From contig NZ_FONV01000002.1 of assembly GCF_900113015.1 (NCBI RefSeq), positions 496,001-560,000 of the forward strand: 64,000 nucleotides of DNA. The letters run 5' to 3'. Source of the stretch: Actinoplanes philippinensis. GTDB lineage: Bacteria; Actinomycetota; Actinomycetes; Mycobacteriales; Micromonosporaceae. Shown one piece after another: positions 1 to 12,370 of this stretch. Position 1 is the first letter of the stretch. Each line of letters opens with the position of its first letter. Under the pieces are notes generated by a model. The model saw nothing but the letters and a program-made list of their open reading frames with translations, was not told the origin of the DNA and did no database searches. Both the position numbers and the translations under genes were made by a program.

Positions 1-654
1 TCGCTGCTGGTCAACCTGGGCTCACCGACCGAGCTGACGGTGGAGCGCTCGATCGCCACGCTGGAGCACGCCCTGCTGCGCGGCAAGGCGATCGGCGCGA
101 CCGCTGTCGTCTACCACGCCGGCAGCTCGGTCGACGAGGCACACGCCGAGAAGGCGATGCACCAGCTCCACGAGCAGCTGCTGCCGCTGCTCGACCGGGC
201 GGCCGCCGAGGGGCTGCCCCGGCTGCTGGTCGAGCCGAGCGCGGGCGGCGGGCGGAGCCTGGCGTCGAAGGTGCAGGACCTGTCGGCCTATCTGGCGGCC
301 GTGGAGCAGCACCCGTGGCTGGGCGTCTGCTTCGACACCTGCCACGCCTGGGCGGCCGGGCACGACCTGGCCACCCCGGGCGGCATGACGACGACGCTCG
401 ACGCGCTGGTCGAGGCGGCCGGGCCGGGCCGGCTCCAGCTGATCCACGCCAACGACTCGAAGGACGAGTGCGGGTCGACGCGCGACCGGCACGAGACGAT
501 CGGCAAGGGCCGGATCGGCACGGCGCCGTTCGCCGAGCTGCTGGCCCACCCGGCGACCGCGGGCATCCCGGTCATCGTGGAGACTCCGACGGTCGAGCAC
601 GAGGGTCACGCGGCCGACATCACGCTGCTCAAGGGGCTGCGAGAAGCTCGCTGA
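1..654 (+). CDS. nfo: Endonuclease IV (AP endonuclease), 5'-truncated by the window edge
   Basis: This is the C-terminal part (217 residues visible) of a deoxyribonuclease IV, which nicks DNA 5' of abasic sites in base-excision repair. The frame is open from base 1, so the start codon lies outside the window. The TIM-barrel metal-binding signatures are visible: YHAGSS near the start, LLVEPSAGGG, GVCFDTCHAWAAGHD, LIHANDSKDECGSTRDRHE and IPVIVETPT. These supply the His, Glu and Asp ligands of the trinuclear zinc site. Only the N-terminal 50 or so residues appear to be missing. The 3' end overlaps the convergent lysR-type gene by 26 bases. Confidence 0.93.
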   Translation, partial: SLLVNLGSPTELTVERSIATLEHALLRGKAIGATAVVYHAGSSVDEAHAEKAMHQLHEQLLPLLDRAAAEGLPRLLVEPSAGGGRSLASKVQDLSAYLAAVEQHPWLGVCFDTCHAWAAGHDLATPGGMTTTLDALVEAAGPGRLQLIHANDSKDECGSTRDRHETIGKGRIGTAPFAELLAHPATAGIPVIVETPTVEHEGHAADITLLKGLREAR

Positions 655-1462
655 GCCGGGTCGCCGGCTCGCCGGCGCCCGGGGTGAGCAGCAGCTCCAC
701 CCGATGCACCAGGCGGGGCAGGGCGACTCCCTCCGCGGTGCTCGCGGGCAGGACCGACAGCCCGTGGCCGGCCCGGACCAGCCCGAGCAGCACCGCCACG
801 TCGGCGCCCTCGTAACGTAACCCGGCGCGCAGACCGTCCACCGGCAGGCTCGTCAAGGGCGACACCACAGGAGCGTCGATCCAGTAGGCCTCCGCGAGAT
901 CGGCGAGTTCCACGGTCCGTCGCGCGGTCAGCGGATGATCGCCCGGCACCGCCACCACCGCCGCGTCCTCGGCCACCCCGACCGCACCGGCCACCGGGAG
1001 CGGCAGCGGGTCGCTCGGCGCGGTGAACCCGTCGACCAGGGCGACGTCGATCTCGCCGGTGGTGGCCGCGGCGACGATCCGCTCCCGGTCGGCGACGAGC
1101 ACCCGGCTGCTCAGGCGGGCCGATCCGGCGCGGATCGTGGCGAGGGCCCGGGACACCCGGCGCGACCACGCGAGCGGGGTCAGGCCGACGATCAGGCGGC
1201 CGGGCGGGGCCACCGCGCGGGTCACGTCGGCGCGGGCCATGTCGAGCCGGGTCAGCAGCAGCGCGGCGTGCCGGCGCAGGCGTTCACCCGCCGGGGTGAG
1301 GGCGACCGGCCGGCGGGTCAGCAGCGGGGTGTCCAGGTCGGTCTCGAGCGCGGCGATCTGCTGGGAGACCGCCGATTGGGTGAAGCCGAGCTGCTCGGCG
1401 GCGGCGGAGAACGACCCGGTCGTGGCGACGGCCACGAAGGTACGGAGCAGATGCGTGTCCAC
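629..1462 (-). CDS. LysR-family transcriptional regulator
   Basis: This is a 277-residue LysR-type regulator with an N-terminal winged helix-turn-helix (residues about 3-60, FTQSAVSQQIAALE as recognition region) and a periplasmic-binding-like effector domain. I chose the GTG at 1462 over the in-frame ATG at 1495. A TAGCAT -10 box sits 7 bases before the GTG, and the 20-bp palindrome at 1471-1490 would otherwise lie inside the coding region. It is divergent from the amidotransferase-like gene at 1534, its likely target. Effector unknown. Its 3' end runs 26 bases into the end of nfo. Confidence 0.88.
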   Translation of the reverse strand: MDTHLLRTFVAVATTGSFSAAAEQLGFTQSAVSQQIAALETDLDTPLLTRRPVALTPAGERLRRHAALLLTRLDMARADVTRAVAPPGRLIVGLTPLAWSRRVSRALATIRAGSARLSSRVLVADRERIVAAATTGEIDVALVDGFTAPSDPLPLPVAGAVGVAEDAAVVAVPGDHPLTARRTVELADLAEAYWIDAPVVSPLTSLPVDGLRAGLRYEGADVAVLLGLVRAGHGLSVLPASTAEGVALPRLVHRVELLLTPGAGEPATRLSELLAAP

Positions 1463-1469
1463 ATAAGCG

Positions 1470-1475
1470 ATGCTA
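1470..1475 (-). promoter_or_regulatory. -10 box of leaderless lysR-type gene
   Basis: On the minus strand this reads TAGCAT, 7 bases ahead of the GTG at 1462. It overlaps the palindromic operator, which would allow autorepression. Confidence 0.5.
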
Positions 1476-1490
1476 ATGGCCTCATTAGCA
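1471..1490. promoter_or_regulatory. Perfect 20-bp palindromic operator, probable LysR site
   Basis: The sequence TGCTAATGGCCTCATTAGCA has perfect 8-base arms around a 4-base spacer. It lies between the divergent LysR gene and the gene at 1534, where LysR proteins usually bind to control both directions. An ATTAG-type half-site fits the loose T-N11-A LysR pattern. The assignment is by position and symmetry only. Confidence 0.65.
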
Positions 1491-2222
1491 ATCATCGTTG
1501 GACCTGATCTCGTGGAGCGACGAGAGTGGACCCATGATGAAAATCGCCCTGGTCGGCGATCGGTCACCGGCCGTTCGCGCCCACCACCGGATCCCCGATC
1601 TCCTCGACGTGATGCGTGACGAGGTGGACATCGACATCTACTGGATCCCCACGCCGGATGCCCGGGATCCGGCGGCGCTGCACGGCTTCGACGGGATCTG
1701 GCTGGTGCCGGGCAGCCCCTATCGCAGCCCCGAGGGCGGCATCACCGCGGCCCGGGTGGCCCGGCTCGGCGGTGTCCCGTTCCTCGGCACGTGCGGCGGC
1801 TTCCAGCACGCCCTGCTGGAGTTCGCGCGCCACGAGTGCGGCTTCGCCGCCGCGAGCCACTCGGAGTATGCGGAGGGCGAGGAGGAGGACCCTGATTCGC
1901 TGATCGTCGAGCTCGCCTGCTCCCTGGCCGGCCACGCGGCGGCTGTCGAGGTGACTCCCGGCTCGCTGCTCGAGCGGCTGGTCGGCGCGCCCCGCACGGT
2001 GGAGCGATACCACTGCTCCTACGGGCTGGCCGAGGCCCACCTCGACCTGCTGACCACGAACGGGATGCGGTTCACCGGCCGCGACGAGAGCGGGGCGGTC
2101 CGTGCCGCCGAGCTGGCGGACCATCCCTTCTACCTGCTCACGCTCTTCCAGCCGGAGCTGGCCGGCGACGGGACGGACCCGCACCCGATCATCCGTGGCT
2201 TCGTCACGGCCGCGGGCGCCGC

Positions 2223-6187
<3,965 letters not shown>

Positions 6188-6205
6188 GGATGTCTCCTCA
6201 AACAG

Positions 6206-6222
6206 TTAGGAAACTTTCCAAA
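6206..6222. promoter_or_regulatory. 17-bp imperfect palindrome upstream of the chitinase
   Basis: TTAGGAAACTTTCCAAA is nearly symmetric about its central base (TT-GGAAA / TTTCC-AA). It lies 18 bases before the TTG start, just ahead of the ribosome-binding site, a position suited to a repressor. Similar GGAAA-TTTCC palindromes precede secreted glycosidase genes in related actinomycetes as far as I recall. Confidence 0.5.
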
Positions 6223-6345
6223 GAGAGGGATGAAGAGACGGTAGTCACATCGATTAACAACAGTCAAGCCAGGTGAACAGCATTTAAGGTTCTTTAACGC
6301 AGACGGTCACGTCACGACGGCGTGCAATCGGGCGGACACGGCCGG

Positions 6346-6351
6346 TAGTCT
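6346..6351 (+). promoter_or_regulatory. -10 box of leaderless glutathione peroxidase transcript
   Basis: TAGTCT lies 6 bases before the ATG at 6358, and no Shine-Dalgarno is present. Confidence 0.5.
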
Positions 6352-6357
6352 TCCGTC

Positions 6358-6828
6358 ATGACCATCTTCGACGTCAACATTGGCGCCCTCACCGGTGGCG
6401 CGACCGAATTGGACCGTTACCGCGGCAAGGTCGTGCTGGTGGTCAACGTCGCCTCGCGATGCGGCCTGACCCCGCAGTACGCGAAGCTCCAGAACCTCTG
6501 GGAGACCTACCGTGACCGCGGCCTCGTGCTGGTCGGCGTGCCGTGCGACCAGTTCGGCGGGCAGGAGCCCGGCACCGCCGCGGAGATCGACGAGTTCTGC
6601 CGGGTCAACTACGGCGTGACCTTCCCGGTGACCGAGAAGGTCGAGGTCAACGGACCCGGCCGGCACCCCCTCTACACCGAGCTCGTCGGCGGCGGCGCTG
6701 ACATCTCGTGGAACTTCGAGAAGTTCGTGGTCGCCCCGGACGGCGCGGTGGCGGCCCGCTTCGAGCCGGGCACCCAGCCGGACGACCCGGAGCTCGTCGC
6801 GACGATCGAGAAGCTGCTGCCGCACTGA
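6358..6828 (+). CDS. Glutathione peroxidase family thiol peroxidase
   Basis: This 156-residue peroxidase has a thioredoxin fold. The peroxidatic site NVASRCGLTPQY carries Cys, not selenocysteine. The catalytic Gln and Trp-Asn appear in VPCDQFGGQEPG and SWNFEKF. Bacterial members of this family mostly use thioredoxin or mycothiol-type reductants and remove organic hydroperoxides; glutathione itself is not expected in actinobacteria. The stop overlaps the next start as TGATG, so it forms an operon with the DUF429 gene. Confidence 0.92.
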   Translation: MTIFDVNIGALTGGATELDRYRGKVVLVVNVASRCGLTPQYAKLQNLWETYRDRGLVLVGVPCDQFGGQEPGTAAEIDEFCRVNYGVTFPVTEKVEVNGPGRHPLYTELVGGGADISWNFEKFVVAPDGAVAARFEPGTQPDDPELVATIEKLLPH

Positions 6829-7505
6829 TGAGCATCCACGTGATCGGCGTCGACGCGTACCCGCTCGGCTGGGTCGGCGTCGAACTGCGCGACGGGGCCT
6901 TCGGGCGCGCCGTCCTGGCCGCCACCCTCTACGAGATCGTCGCCGGCAGCTCCGGCGCCGCGGTGATCGGCGTGGACATCCCGCTCGGCATGCTCCCGGA
7001 CCGGTGGCGGGCCGCCGACACCCTGGCCGCCGACCAGCTCGGCCCGCGCCGCGGCAGCGTCTTCCGGGTGCCGCCGCGGGCGGTCTGGCAGGAGCCCGAC
7101 TTCGCCTCCGCCAACCGGCTCTGCCGGGAGCTGACCGGCGCCGGGCTCAGCCGGCAGTCCTGGGCGCTGCGGCCCAAGCTACTGGAGGCCAACGCGATCT
7201 GGGAGCGGCACCCGGGGCTGCTCTTCGAGGCCCACCCGGAGGTCTCCTTCCGGACCATGGCCGGCGAGCCGCTGGCGCACGCCAAGAAGACGTGGAGCGG
7301 CCAGGCCCGCCGCCGGGAGCTGCTGGCCCGCAACGGGATCGTGCTGCCGGACCGGCTGGGCCCGGCCGGCCAGGCGCCGCCCGACGACATCCTCGACGCG
7401 GCCGCCGTCGCCTGGACGGCGCACCGGGTCGCCACCGGCGCGGCCCTGAGCCACCCCAGCCCGCCCGAGGAGGAGAACGGCAGCAAGATCGCGATCTATT
7501 ACTGA
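6828..7505 (+). CDS. DUF429 family protein
   Basis: This 225-residue protein matches the DUF429 family, which has an RNase H-like fold and no established function. Visible conserved parts are VIGVDAYPLGWVGVEL at the N-terminus, VIGVDIPLGM, the RRGSVFRVPPRAV loop and FEAHPEVSF. The acidic residues in the first two could form a metal site. The ATG overlaps the glutathione peroxidase stop by one base. The final residues after about 210 look unstructured. The roughly 250 bases that follow hold no gene that I can support. Confidence 0.75.
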   Translation: MSIHVIGVDAYPLGWVGVELRDGAFGRAVLAATLYEIVAGSSGAAVIGVDIPLGMLPDRWRAADTLAADQLGPRRGSVFRVPPRAVWQEPDFASANRLCRELTGAGLSRQSWALRPKLLEANAIWERHPGLLFEAHPEVSFRTMAGEPLAHAKKTWSGQARRRELLARNGIVLPDRLGPAGQAPPDDILDAAAVAWTAHRVATGAALSHPSPPEEENGSKIAIYY

Positions 7506-7755
7506 TGTCGTACGGTCCACCGCTCCGCAACCGCAGCGATGGCGGCTCGGTCCCCTCCCCCGCGACGCCGGCGGTCCTTCCGGCCGGAACGCGGCCGCCG
7601 GGCTGATGCGATGGTCACCGGCTGGTCGTCAGAGCTGCTCCCGAGCCCCGTGGACGGCTCTCGCGACCAGCCGCGGTCCCGCCCGCCGAACAGGATCACC
7701 CCCGGCCAGTCGTGCGGGCTGCCCTTTCGGCAGCTCCGACGCCCGGTCAAGAGGG

Positions 7756-8568
7756 TCAGCGGGCCTGGGCGGCGATCTCCCCGGCCCGGTCGCGGGCCGC
7801 TTCGAGGGCGCCGAGCACCGCCGACCGGATGCCGTGCCGCTCCAGCTCACGCAGGGCTGCGGCGGTCGTCCCGGCCGGCGAGGTGACCGCCTCGCGCAGC
7901 TTGACCGGGTGCTCCCCGGACTCGCGCAGCATGGCCGCCGACCCGGCCGCGGTCTGCACGGCCAGTTCGTGGGCGACGGCGCGCGGCAGCCCGAGCAGGA
8001 CCCCGGCCTCGATCATCGCCTCGACGAAGAGGTAGAAGTAGGCCGGCCCGGACCCGGAGATCGCGGTCACCGCGTCCTGCTGATACTCCGGCACCCGGAC
8101 CGTCACACCGAGCGGTTTGAACATCTGCTCGGCGATGTCCAGGTGCTCGCCGGTCGCGTGCGGGCCGGCCGAGATCGCGGTCATCGCCTGGTCGACGATG
8201 GCCGGCGTGTTCGTCATGACCCGGATCACCGGGGTGCCCTCGGGGAGCCGGGACGCGAAGAACCCGGTCGGCAGCCCGGCGCAGAGCGACACGACCAGGG
8301 TGCCCGCGCCGATCCGGCCGGCCAGTCCGTCGAGGAGCGCCCCGGCGTCCTGCGGTTTGACAGCGATCGCCAGGACGTCGGCCCGGCCGGCGGCGGTGGC
8401 GTTGTCGACGACGTCCACCCCGTACCGATCGGTCAGCTCGGCGGCTCGGACCGGGCGGCGGGCGGTGGCCAGCACGTTCTCCTGAGGCCAGCCGGAGCGG
8501 AGCAGACCGGCGACGACGAGTTCACCGATCTTGCCGGTCCCGAGGACCGCGACGGTGGGCTTGGACAA
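7756..8568 (-). CDS. proC: Pyrroline-5-carboxylate reductase
   Basis: This 270-residue enzyme performs the last step of proline synthesis, NAD(P)H-dependent reduction of pyrroline-5-carboxylate. The Rossmann motif VAVLGTGKIGELV is at the N-terminus. The family signature region (SGSGPAYFYLFVEAM and later VTSPAGTTAAAL) is intact. The start is TTG with GGGAG 8 bases upstream. It follows the pfk terminator and appears to be transcribed alone. Confidence 0.94.
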   Translation of the reverse strand: MSKPTVAVLGTGKIGELVVAGLLRSGWPQENVLATARRPVRAAELTDRYGVDVVDNATAAGRADVLAIAVKPQDAGALLDGLAGRIGAGTLVVSLCAGLPTGFFASRLPEGTPVIRVMTNTPAIVDQAMTAISAGPHATGEHLDIAEQMFKPLGVTVRVPEYQQDAVTAISGSGPAYFYLFVEAMIEAGVLLGLPRAVAHELAVQTAAGSAAMLRESGEHPVKLREAVTSPAGTTAAALRELERHGIRSAVLGALEAARDRAGEIAAQAR

Positions 8569-8605
8569 AGCGGGCTCCCGTGGACGACGCGACGGCGGTG
8601 GAAAG

Positions 8606-8642
8606 CATGATGCCGGGGGCGGCGAGCGCCCCCGGCATCATG
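8606..8642 (-). terminator. Hairpin terminator after the phosphofructokinase gene
   Basis: Perfect 15-base arms (8606-8620 and 8628-8642) with a 7-base loop, beginning 8 bases past the pfk stop on the minus strand. There is no long U-run, which is common in high-GC actinobacteria. Confidence 0.75.
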
Positions 8643-8650
8643 ACGGTGGA

Positions 8651-9679
8651 TCAGCTGCCGAAGAAGACCTCGGCCTCTTCGTAACGCTCGATCGGAACGG
8701 TCTTCAGCTCGCCGGTGCCCTCGATCAGCGGGATCCGCACGACGTCGGTGCCCTTGAGCGCGACCATCTTGCCGAAGTCGCCCTCGTGGACGGCGTCGAT
8801 CGCCTGCAGGCCGAAACGGGTGGAGAGCACCCGGTCGAACGCGGTCGGGGTGCCACCGCGCTGGATGTGGCCGAGGACGACCGTACGGGCCTCCTTGCCG
8901 GTCTTCTCCTCCAGCTGCTCGGCGAGCCACTGGCCGATGCCGCCGAGGCGGACGTGGCCGAAGCTGTCCAGCTCCTGGTTGTGCAGGACCATCTGGCCGT
9001 CGAGCGGCTGGGCGCCCTCGGCGACGACGACGATCGGCGCATACTCCACCTGGAAGCGCTTGGTCACGTAGGTGGCGACCTGCTCGACGTCGAACTGACG
9101 CTCCGGCAGCAGGATGACGTTGGCGCCACCGGCGAGGCCGGCGTGCAGCGCGATCCAGCCGGCGTGGCGGCCCATGACCTCGACGACCAGGGTGCGGTGG
9201 TGCGACTCGGCGGTGGTGTGCAGCCGGTCGATGGCCTCCATCGCGATGTTGACCGCGGTGTCGAAGCCGAAGGTGTAGTCGGTGCCGTTCAGGTCGTTGT
9301 CGATGGTCTTCGGCACGCCGACCACGTTGACGCCCAGCTCGGACAGCTTGGTGGCGACGCCGAGGGTGTCCTCGCCGCCGATCGCCACGAGCGCGTCGAC
9401 GCCCTGCTCGGCCAGGTTCGCCTTGATCCGCTCGACGCCGTTCTCGATCTTGAACGGGTTGGTGCGGGACGAGCCCAGGATCGTGCCGCCGCGCGGCAGG
9501 ATGCCACGGACCTCCGCGATGCCCAGCGGCTTCGTCAGACCCTCGAGCGGGCCCTTCCAGCCGTCGCGGAACCCGACGAACTCGTGACCGTAGGCGGTGA
9601 CGCCCTTACGGACGACGGCCCGGATGACCGCGTTGAGACCGGGGCAGTCGCCGCCACCGGTGAGCACGCCGATACGCAT
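8651..9679 (-). CDS. pfp: 6-phosphofructokinase, residues of the pyrophosphate-dependent type
   Basis: This 342-residue single-domain phosphofructokinase phosphorylates fructose 6-phosphate. The GGGDCPGLNAVIR phosphate loop, IDND catalytic loop and MGRHAGWIA substrate motif are intact. The phosphoryl-donor site reads GGEDT with VPKTIDND. An Asp at the position of E. coli Gly104 and a Lys at Gly124 are the residues linked to pyrophosphate rather than ATP use, as in the enzyme of Amycolatopsis methanolica, whose length is similar. Donor preference is therefore inferred; an ATP-using member of the same subgroup cannot be excluded. The start ATG has GGGGGAAG upstream. Confidence 0.9.
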   Translation of the reverse strand: MRIGVLTGGGDCPGLNAVIRAVVRKGVTAYGHEFVGFRDGWKGPLEGLTKPLGIAEVRGILPRGGTILGSSRTNPFKIENGVERIKANLAEQGVDALVAIGGEDTLGVATKLSELGVNVVGVPKTIDNDLNGTDYTFGFDTAVNIAMEAIDRLHTTAESHHRTLVVEVMGRHAGWIALHAGLAGGANVILLPERQFDVEQVATYVTKRFQVEYAPIVVVAEGAQPLDGQMVLHNQELDSFGHVRLGGIGQWLAEQLEEKTGKEARTVVLGHIQRGGTPTAFDRVLSTRFGLQAIDAVHEGDFGKMVALKGTDVVRIPLIEGTGELKTVPIERYEEAEVFFGS

Positions 9680-9872
9680 TTTTCTTCCCCCTGGATCGGG
9701 TAGCGAGATGCGGATAGCCCGTCGAGGCCCCAGGGACGATTTCGTCGGCAGCGTTGCCGGCCCGGGGCGGGCCGCCCCCGAACTGTAGTCGCCGTACCTG
9801 AGCCACCCGACGGCGGCCCACTAAAGCCGGACAGTTTCGATGCGGTCACGGCGCCGCGACGGAACGGCAACC

Positions 9873-12134
9873 TCACAACAGCGACTCGATCGCCCCCAGC
9901 GCCTCCGCGTCCCGTCCGAGAGCTGCGGGAACCACTGTGAGCGCGGCGGCCGCGGCCGGGGCGCAGTGCCGCTGCAGCGATTCACGGACGCCGTCGACGA
10001 CGAAACCCCCCGGCTCGGTGAACCGGCCCCCGACGATCACCACCGCCGGATCGAAAACGGACACCAACGGCGAGACGGTACGCCCGATCAGCCGGCCCGC
10101 GTCGAGCAGCGCACGCTGGGCCGGCCGGTCTCCCGACGCGGCCCGGGCCAGCAGCCGGCCCTCGTCCGGCGGCCCGTCGGAGACCGCCGCGAAGTAGCCG
10201 GGCGACAGGAACGCGCTGAGACAGCCGCGCTTGCCGCACAGGCAGAGCGGCCCCACCTCGCGGACGTTGAGATGCCCGACCTCCCCCGCATATCCGATCG
10301 CGCCCGCGTGCGGCCGCCCACCGGCCACCAGACCGGCGCCGGTGAACTGGTCGCAGCTCAGGTAGAGCACGTCCCGGGCGCCCCGGGCGGCGCCTCGGCG
10401 GCTCTCCGCCAGCGCCGCGAGCTGGGCGTTGTTGGCGGCCACGACCGGACGGCCGAGGACCGCGGCGATCTCCTCGGCCGGCGAGAACCCGGCGAACATG
10501 GTCAGCACGCTGCGGGAACTGAGATGCCCGGTGACCGGGTGCACCGGCGCCGGCATGCTCACCGCGAACCGGGTCCCCGGCCCGGGCCGCTCGCCGTGCC
10601 CGTCCAGCAGCTCCCGCGCGAACCCGGCGGCGGCACGCATCACCGCCCGGCCGTCCATCGACAGCGGCAGGCTCCGGAACCCGGACCAGCGGACCTCACC
10701 CGTGCCGCCGGCGGCGATCACCCGGATCCCCTCGCCCTCGATCGCCACCCCGACCAGCAGCTCACCCGGCGTGACCAGACGGAAGCACGGCGACGGCCGC
10801 CCGGCACGCGGCCCGTCCGCCGTACACCGCTCGACGACGCCGTCGCGCACCAGCCCGTCCAGCAGCGCGGCCACCGCCGCCCGCGGCAGCCGGGTGCGTT
10901 TCACCAGGTCACTGCGAGTTGTCCGGCCGGCGGCCCGGAGCGTCTCGACGAGGATGTCCTGCCGCACCGCCCGCTCACGATCCCCCGGGGAGCGGCCTCC
11001 GCCCGACGGCGCGGCGTCCGCGGTGGTCACGGCAGGTGAGACCCGGGCGAGGGTACGGCCACCGCGCGCCGCCGGGGTGGCCCGCAGCCCCGCGAACAGC
11101 GCGCCGAGCAGCCCGGCCCGGTCGCCGAGCGTCCCGGCCCGGATCGTGGTGCCGGCCGCCACCTCGGGCTGCGCATACCGCCGCAGGGACTCACCGACCG
11201 CGGCGACGATCGGGCCGCCCGCCTCGATCAGCGGCCCGTCCATGACGACCAGGGCCGGGTTGACGGTGTTGGCCACGTCGGCGACCACCCGCCCGATCAT
11301 CCGGCCGGCGTCGGCGAGGATCCGCTCGGTGGCCTCGTCGGTGCGGGACAACTCGACCGCGCGGGCGGCGGTGACCGGCTCGCCGAGCGGTGCGGCGAGG
11401 GCGGCGAGGATGGCCGGGGCGGAGGCGATCGTGTCCAGGCAGCCGCGGTTGCCGCAGCGGCAGAGCGGGCCGATCTCGTCCATCTGGACGTGCCCGATCC
11501 GGCCGGCGGCGCCGTGCGCCCCGTGGTGCAGCACCCCGCCGAGGAGCAGGCCACAGGTGATGCCGGAGCCGACCCGCAGGTAGCAGACGTCGGTGTGGCC
11601 GGCCGCGATCCCGTAACCGACCTCGCCGAGAAGGCTCAGCTCGGCGGCGGTCCGGACGATCACCCGGCGGCCGAGGCGCTGCTGCAGGCCGGCGGCGAGG
11701 GCGGGATCCCGGCCGGCGCCGAGGCCGAGCACGATCGACCAGGCCGGGCCCTCGACAGCGGTCGCGCACTCGGCGACCAGGAGAGCCAGGCTGTCCAGGT
11801 CGGCGCCGGACAGGTGATGCTCGGCGAGGATGCGTCCGGTGAGGTCGGCGCTCGCGGCGCGTACCCCCTGGGTGGTGACGATCGCGCCGACCACCCCACC
11901 CGCGGCCGGACCGAGAGTGATCGACCGGGCGGGACGCCCGGCGCGGGCGCCGTCGGCGACGGCGGCCGCCTCCGCCAGCAGGCCCGCCGTGAGAAGCTCG
12001 GTGACCAGGTTGTCGACGGTCATCCGGGCCATGCCGGTGCGCCGGGCCAGATCAGCGCGGGTGCTGCGGCCGGCCTCGCGGACGGCGGCCAGCAGCAGGT
12101 CACGGCGCACCTGATGGACCCGCCGGCCGGACAT
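9873..12134 (-). CDS. Tandem double ROK-family transcriptional repressor
   Basis: This 753-residue protein is twice the normal length. It consists of two complete ROK regulators in one chain: winged HTH 1 (about 8-62), ROK fold 1 (about 75-365), a 30-residue linker, HTH 2 (about 395-465) and ROK fold 2 (about 470-753). Both halves keep the zinc motif (CRCGNRGC and CLCGKRGC). Neither keeps the kinase Asp of NDAN: the first half has RTAAE and the second AANNAQ. Both are thus sensors, not sugar kinases. The start is ATG 12134; a longer reading frame upstream is unlikely. The gene is divergent from the MFS-GH3 operon, which it probably represses in response to a sugar. Confidence 0.88.
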   Translation of the reverse strand: MSGRRVHQVRRDLLLAAVREAGRSTRADLARRTGMARMTVDNLVTELLTAGLLAEAAAVADGARAGRPARSITLGPAAGGVVGAIVTTQGVRAASADLTGRILAEHHLSGADLDSLALLVAECATAVEGPAWSIVLGLGAGRDPALAAGLQQRLGRRVIVRTAAELSLLGEVGYGIAAGHTDVCYLRVGSGITCGLLLGGVLHHGAHGAAGRIGHVQMDEIGPLCRCGNRGCLDTIASAPAILAALAAPLGEPVTAARAVELSRTDEATERILADAGRMIGRVVADVANTVNPALVVMDGPLIEAGGPIVAAVGESLRRYAQPEVAAGTTIRAGTLGDRAGLLGALFAGLRATPAARGGRTLARVSPAVTTADAAPSGGGRSPGDRERAVRQDILVETLRAAGRTTRSDLVKRTRLPRAAVAALLDGLVRDGVVERCTADGPRAGRPSPCFRLVTPGELLVGVAIEGEGIRVIAAGGTGEVRWSGFRSLPLSMDGRAVMRAAAGFARELLDGHGERPGPGTRFAVSMPAPVHPVTGHLSSRSVLTMFAGFSPAEEIAAVLGRPVVAANNAQLAALAESRRGAARGARDVLYLSCDQFTGAGLVAGGRPHAGAIGYAGEVGHLNVREVGPLCLCGKRGCLSAFLSPGYFAAVSDGPPDEGRLLARAASGDRPAQRALLDAGRLIGRTVSPLVSVFDPAVVIVGGRFTEPGGFVVDGVRESLQRHCAPAAAAALTVVPAALGRDAEALGAIESLL

Positions 12135-12138
12135 GGCC

Positions 12139-12157
12139 CCAGTTTTGCCGGAACTGG
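12139..12157. promoter_or_regulatory. Inverted repeat ahead of the tandem ROK gene, possible operator
   Basis: CCAGTT and AACTGG arms are separated by 7 bases, starting 5 bases upstream of the ROK start codon. A second short palindrome, GTTCAGCGAAC, lies at 12294-12304 on the side of the divergent transporter gene. Two unlike sites would suit a protein with two different DNA-binding heads, but this is inference. Confidence 0.4.
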
Positions 12158-12370
12158 ACCTAATTACCGGCTGATTGCGACGCCGGTCACACCCAGGAGC
12201 GGGCAAACCGGGCGCCAGTAACGCGAGACACCGGCAAATCACAGCGTTGAGCAGGCCTTTTCGGCTCTGGTTCGGCGCTGCTCGAGTCGATACGTTCAGC
12301 GAACAAGGCGTTAACACCACCGGAGCCGGCCCGGTGGCCTTCCTCCCCTTTTTCCGTCCCGAGGTGTGCG

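Noticed and set aside
7499..7750. Short minus-strand frame between DUF429 and proC
   Set aside because: Arg/Gly-rich composition, no ribosome site and no recognisable similarity.
12135..12320. 62-codon N-terminal extension of the tandem ROK protein
   Set aside because: It would run through the divergent promoter and operator region and lacks family similarity; the HTH begins right after ATG 12134.
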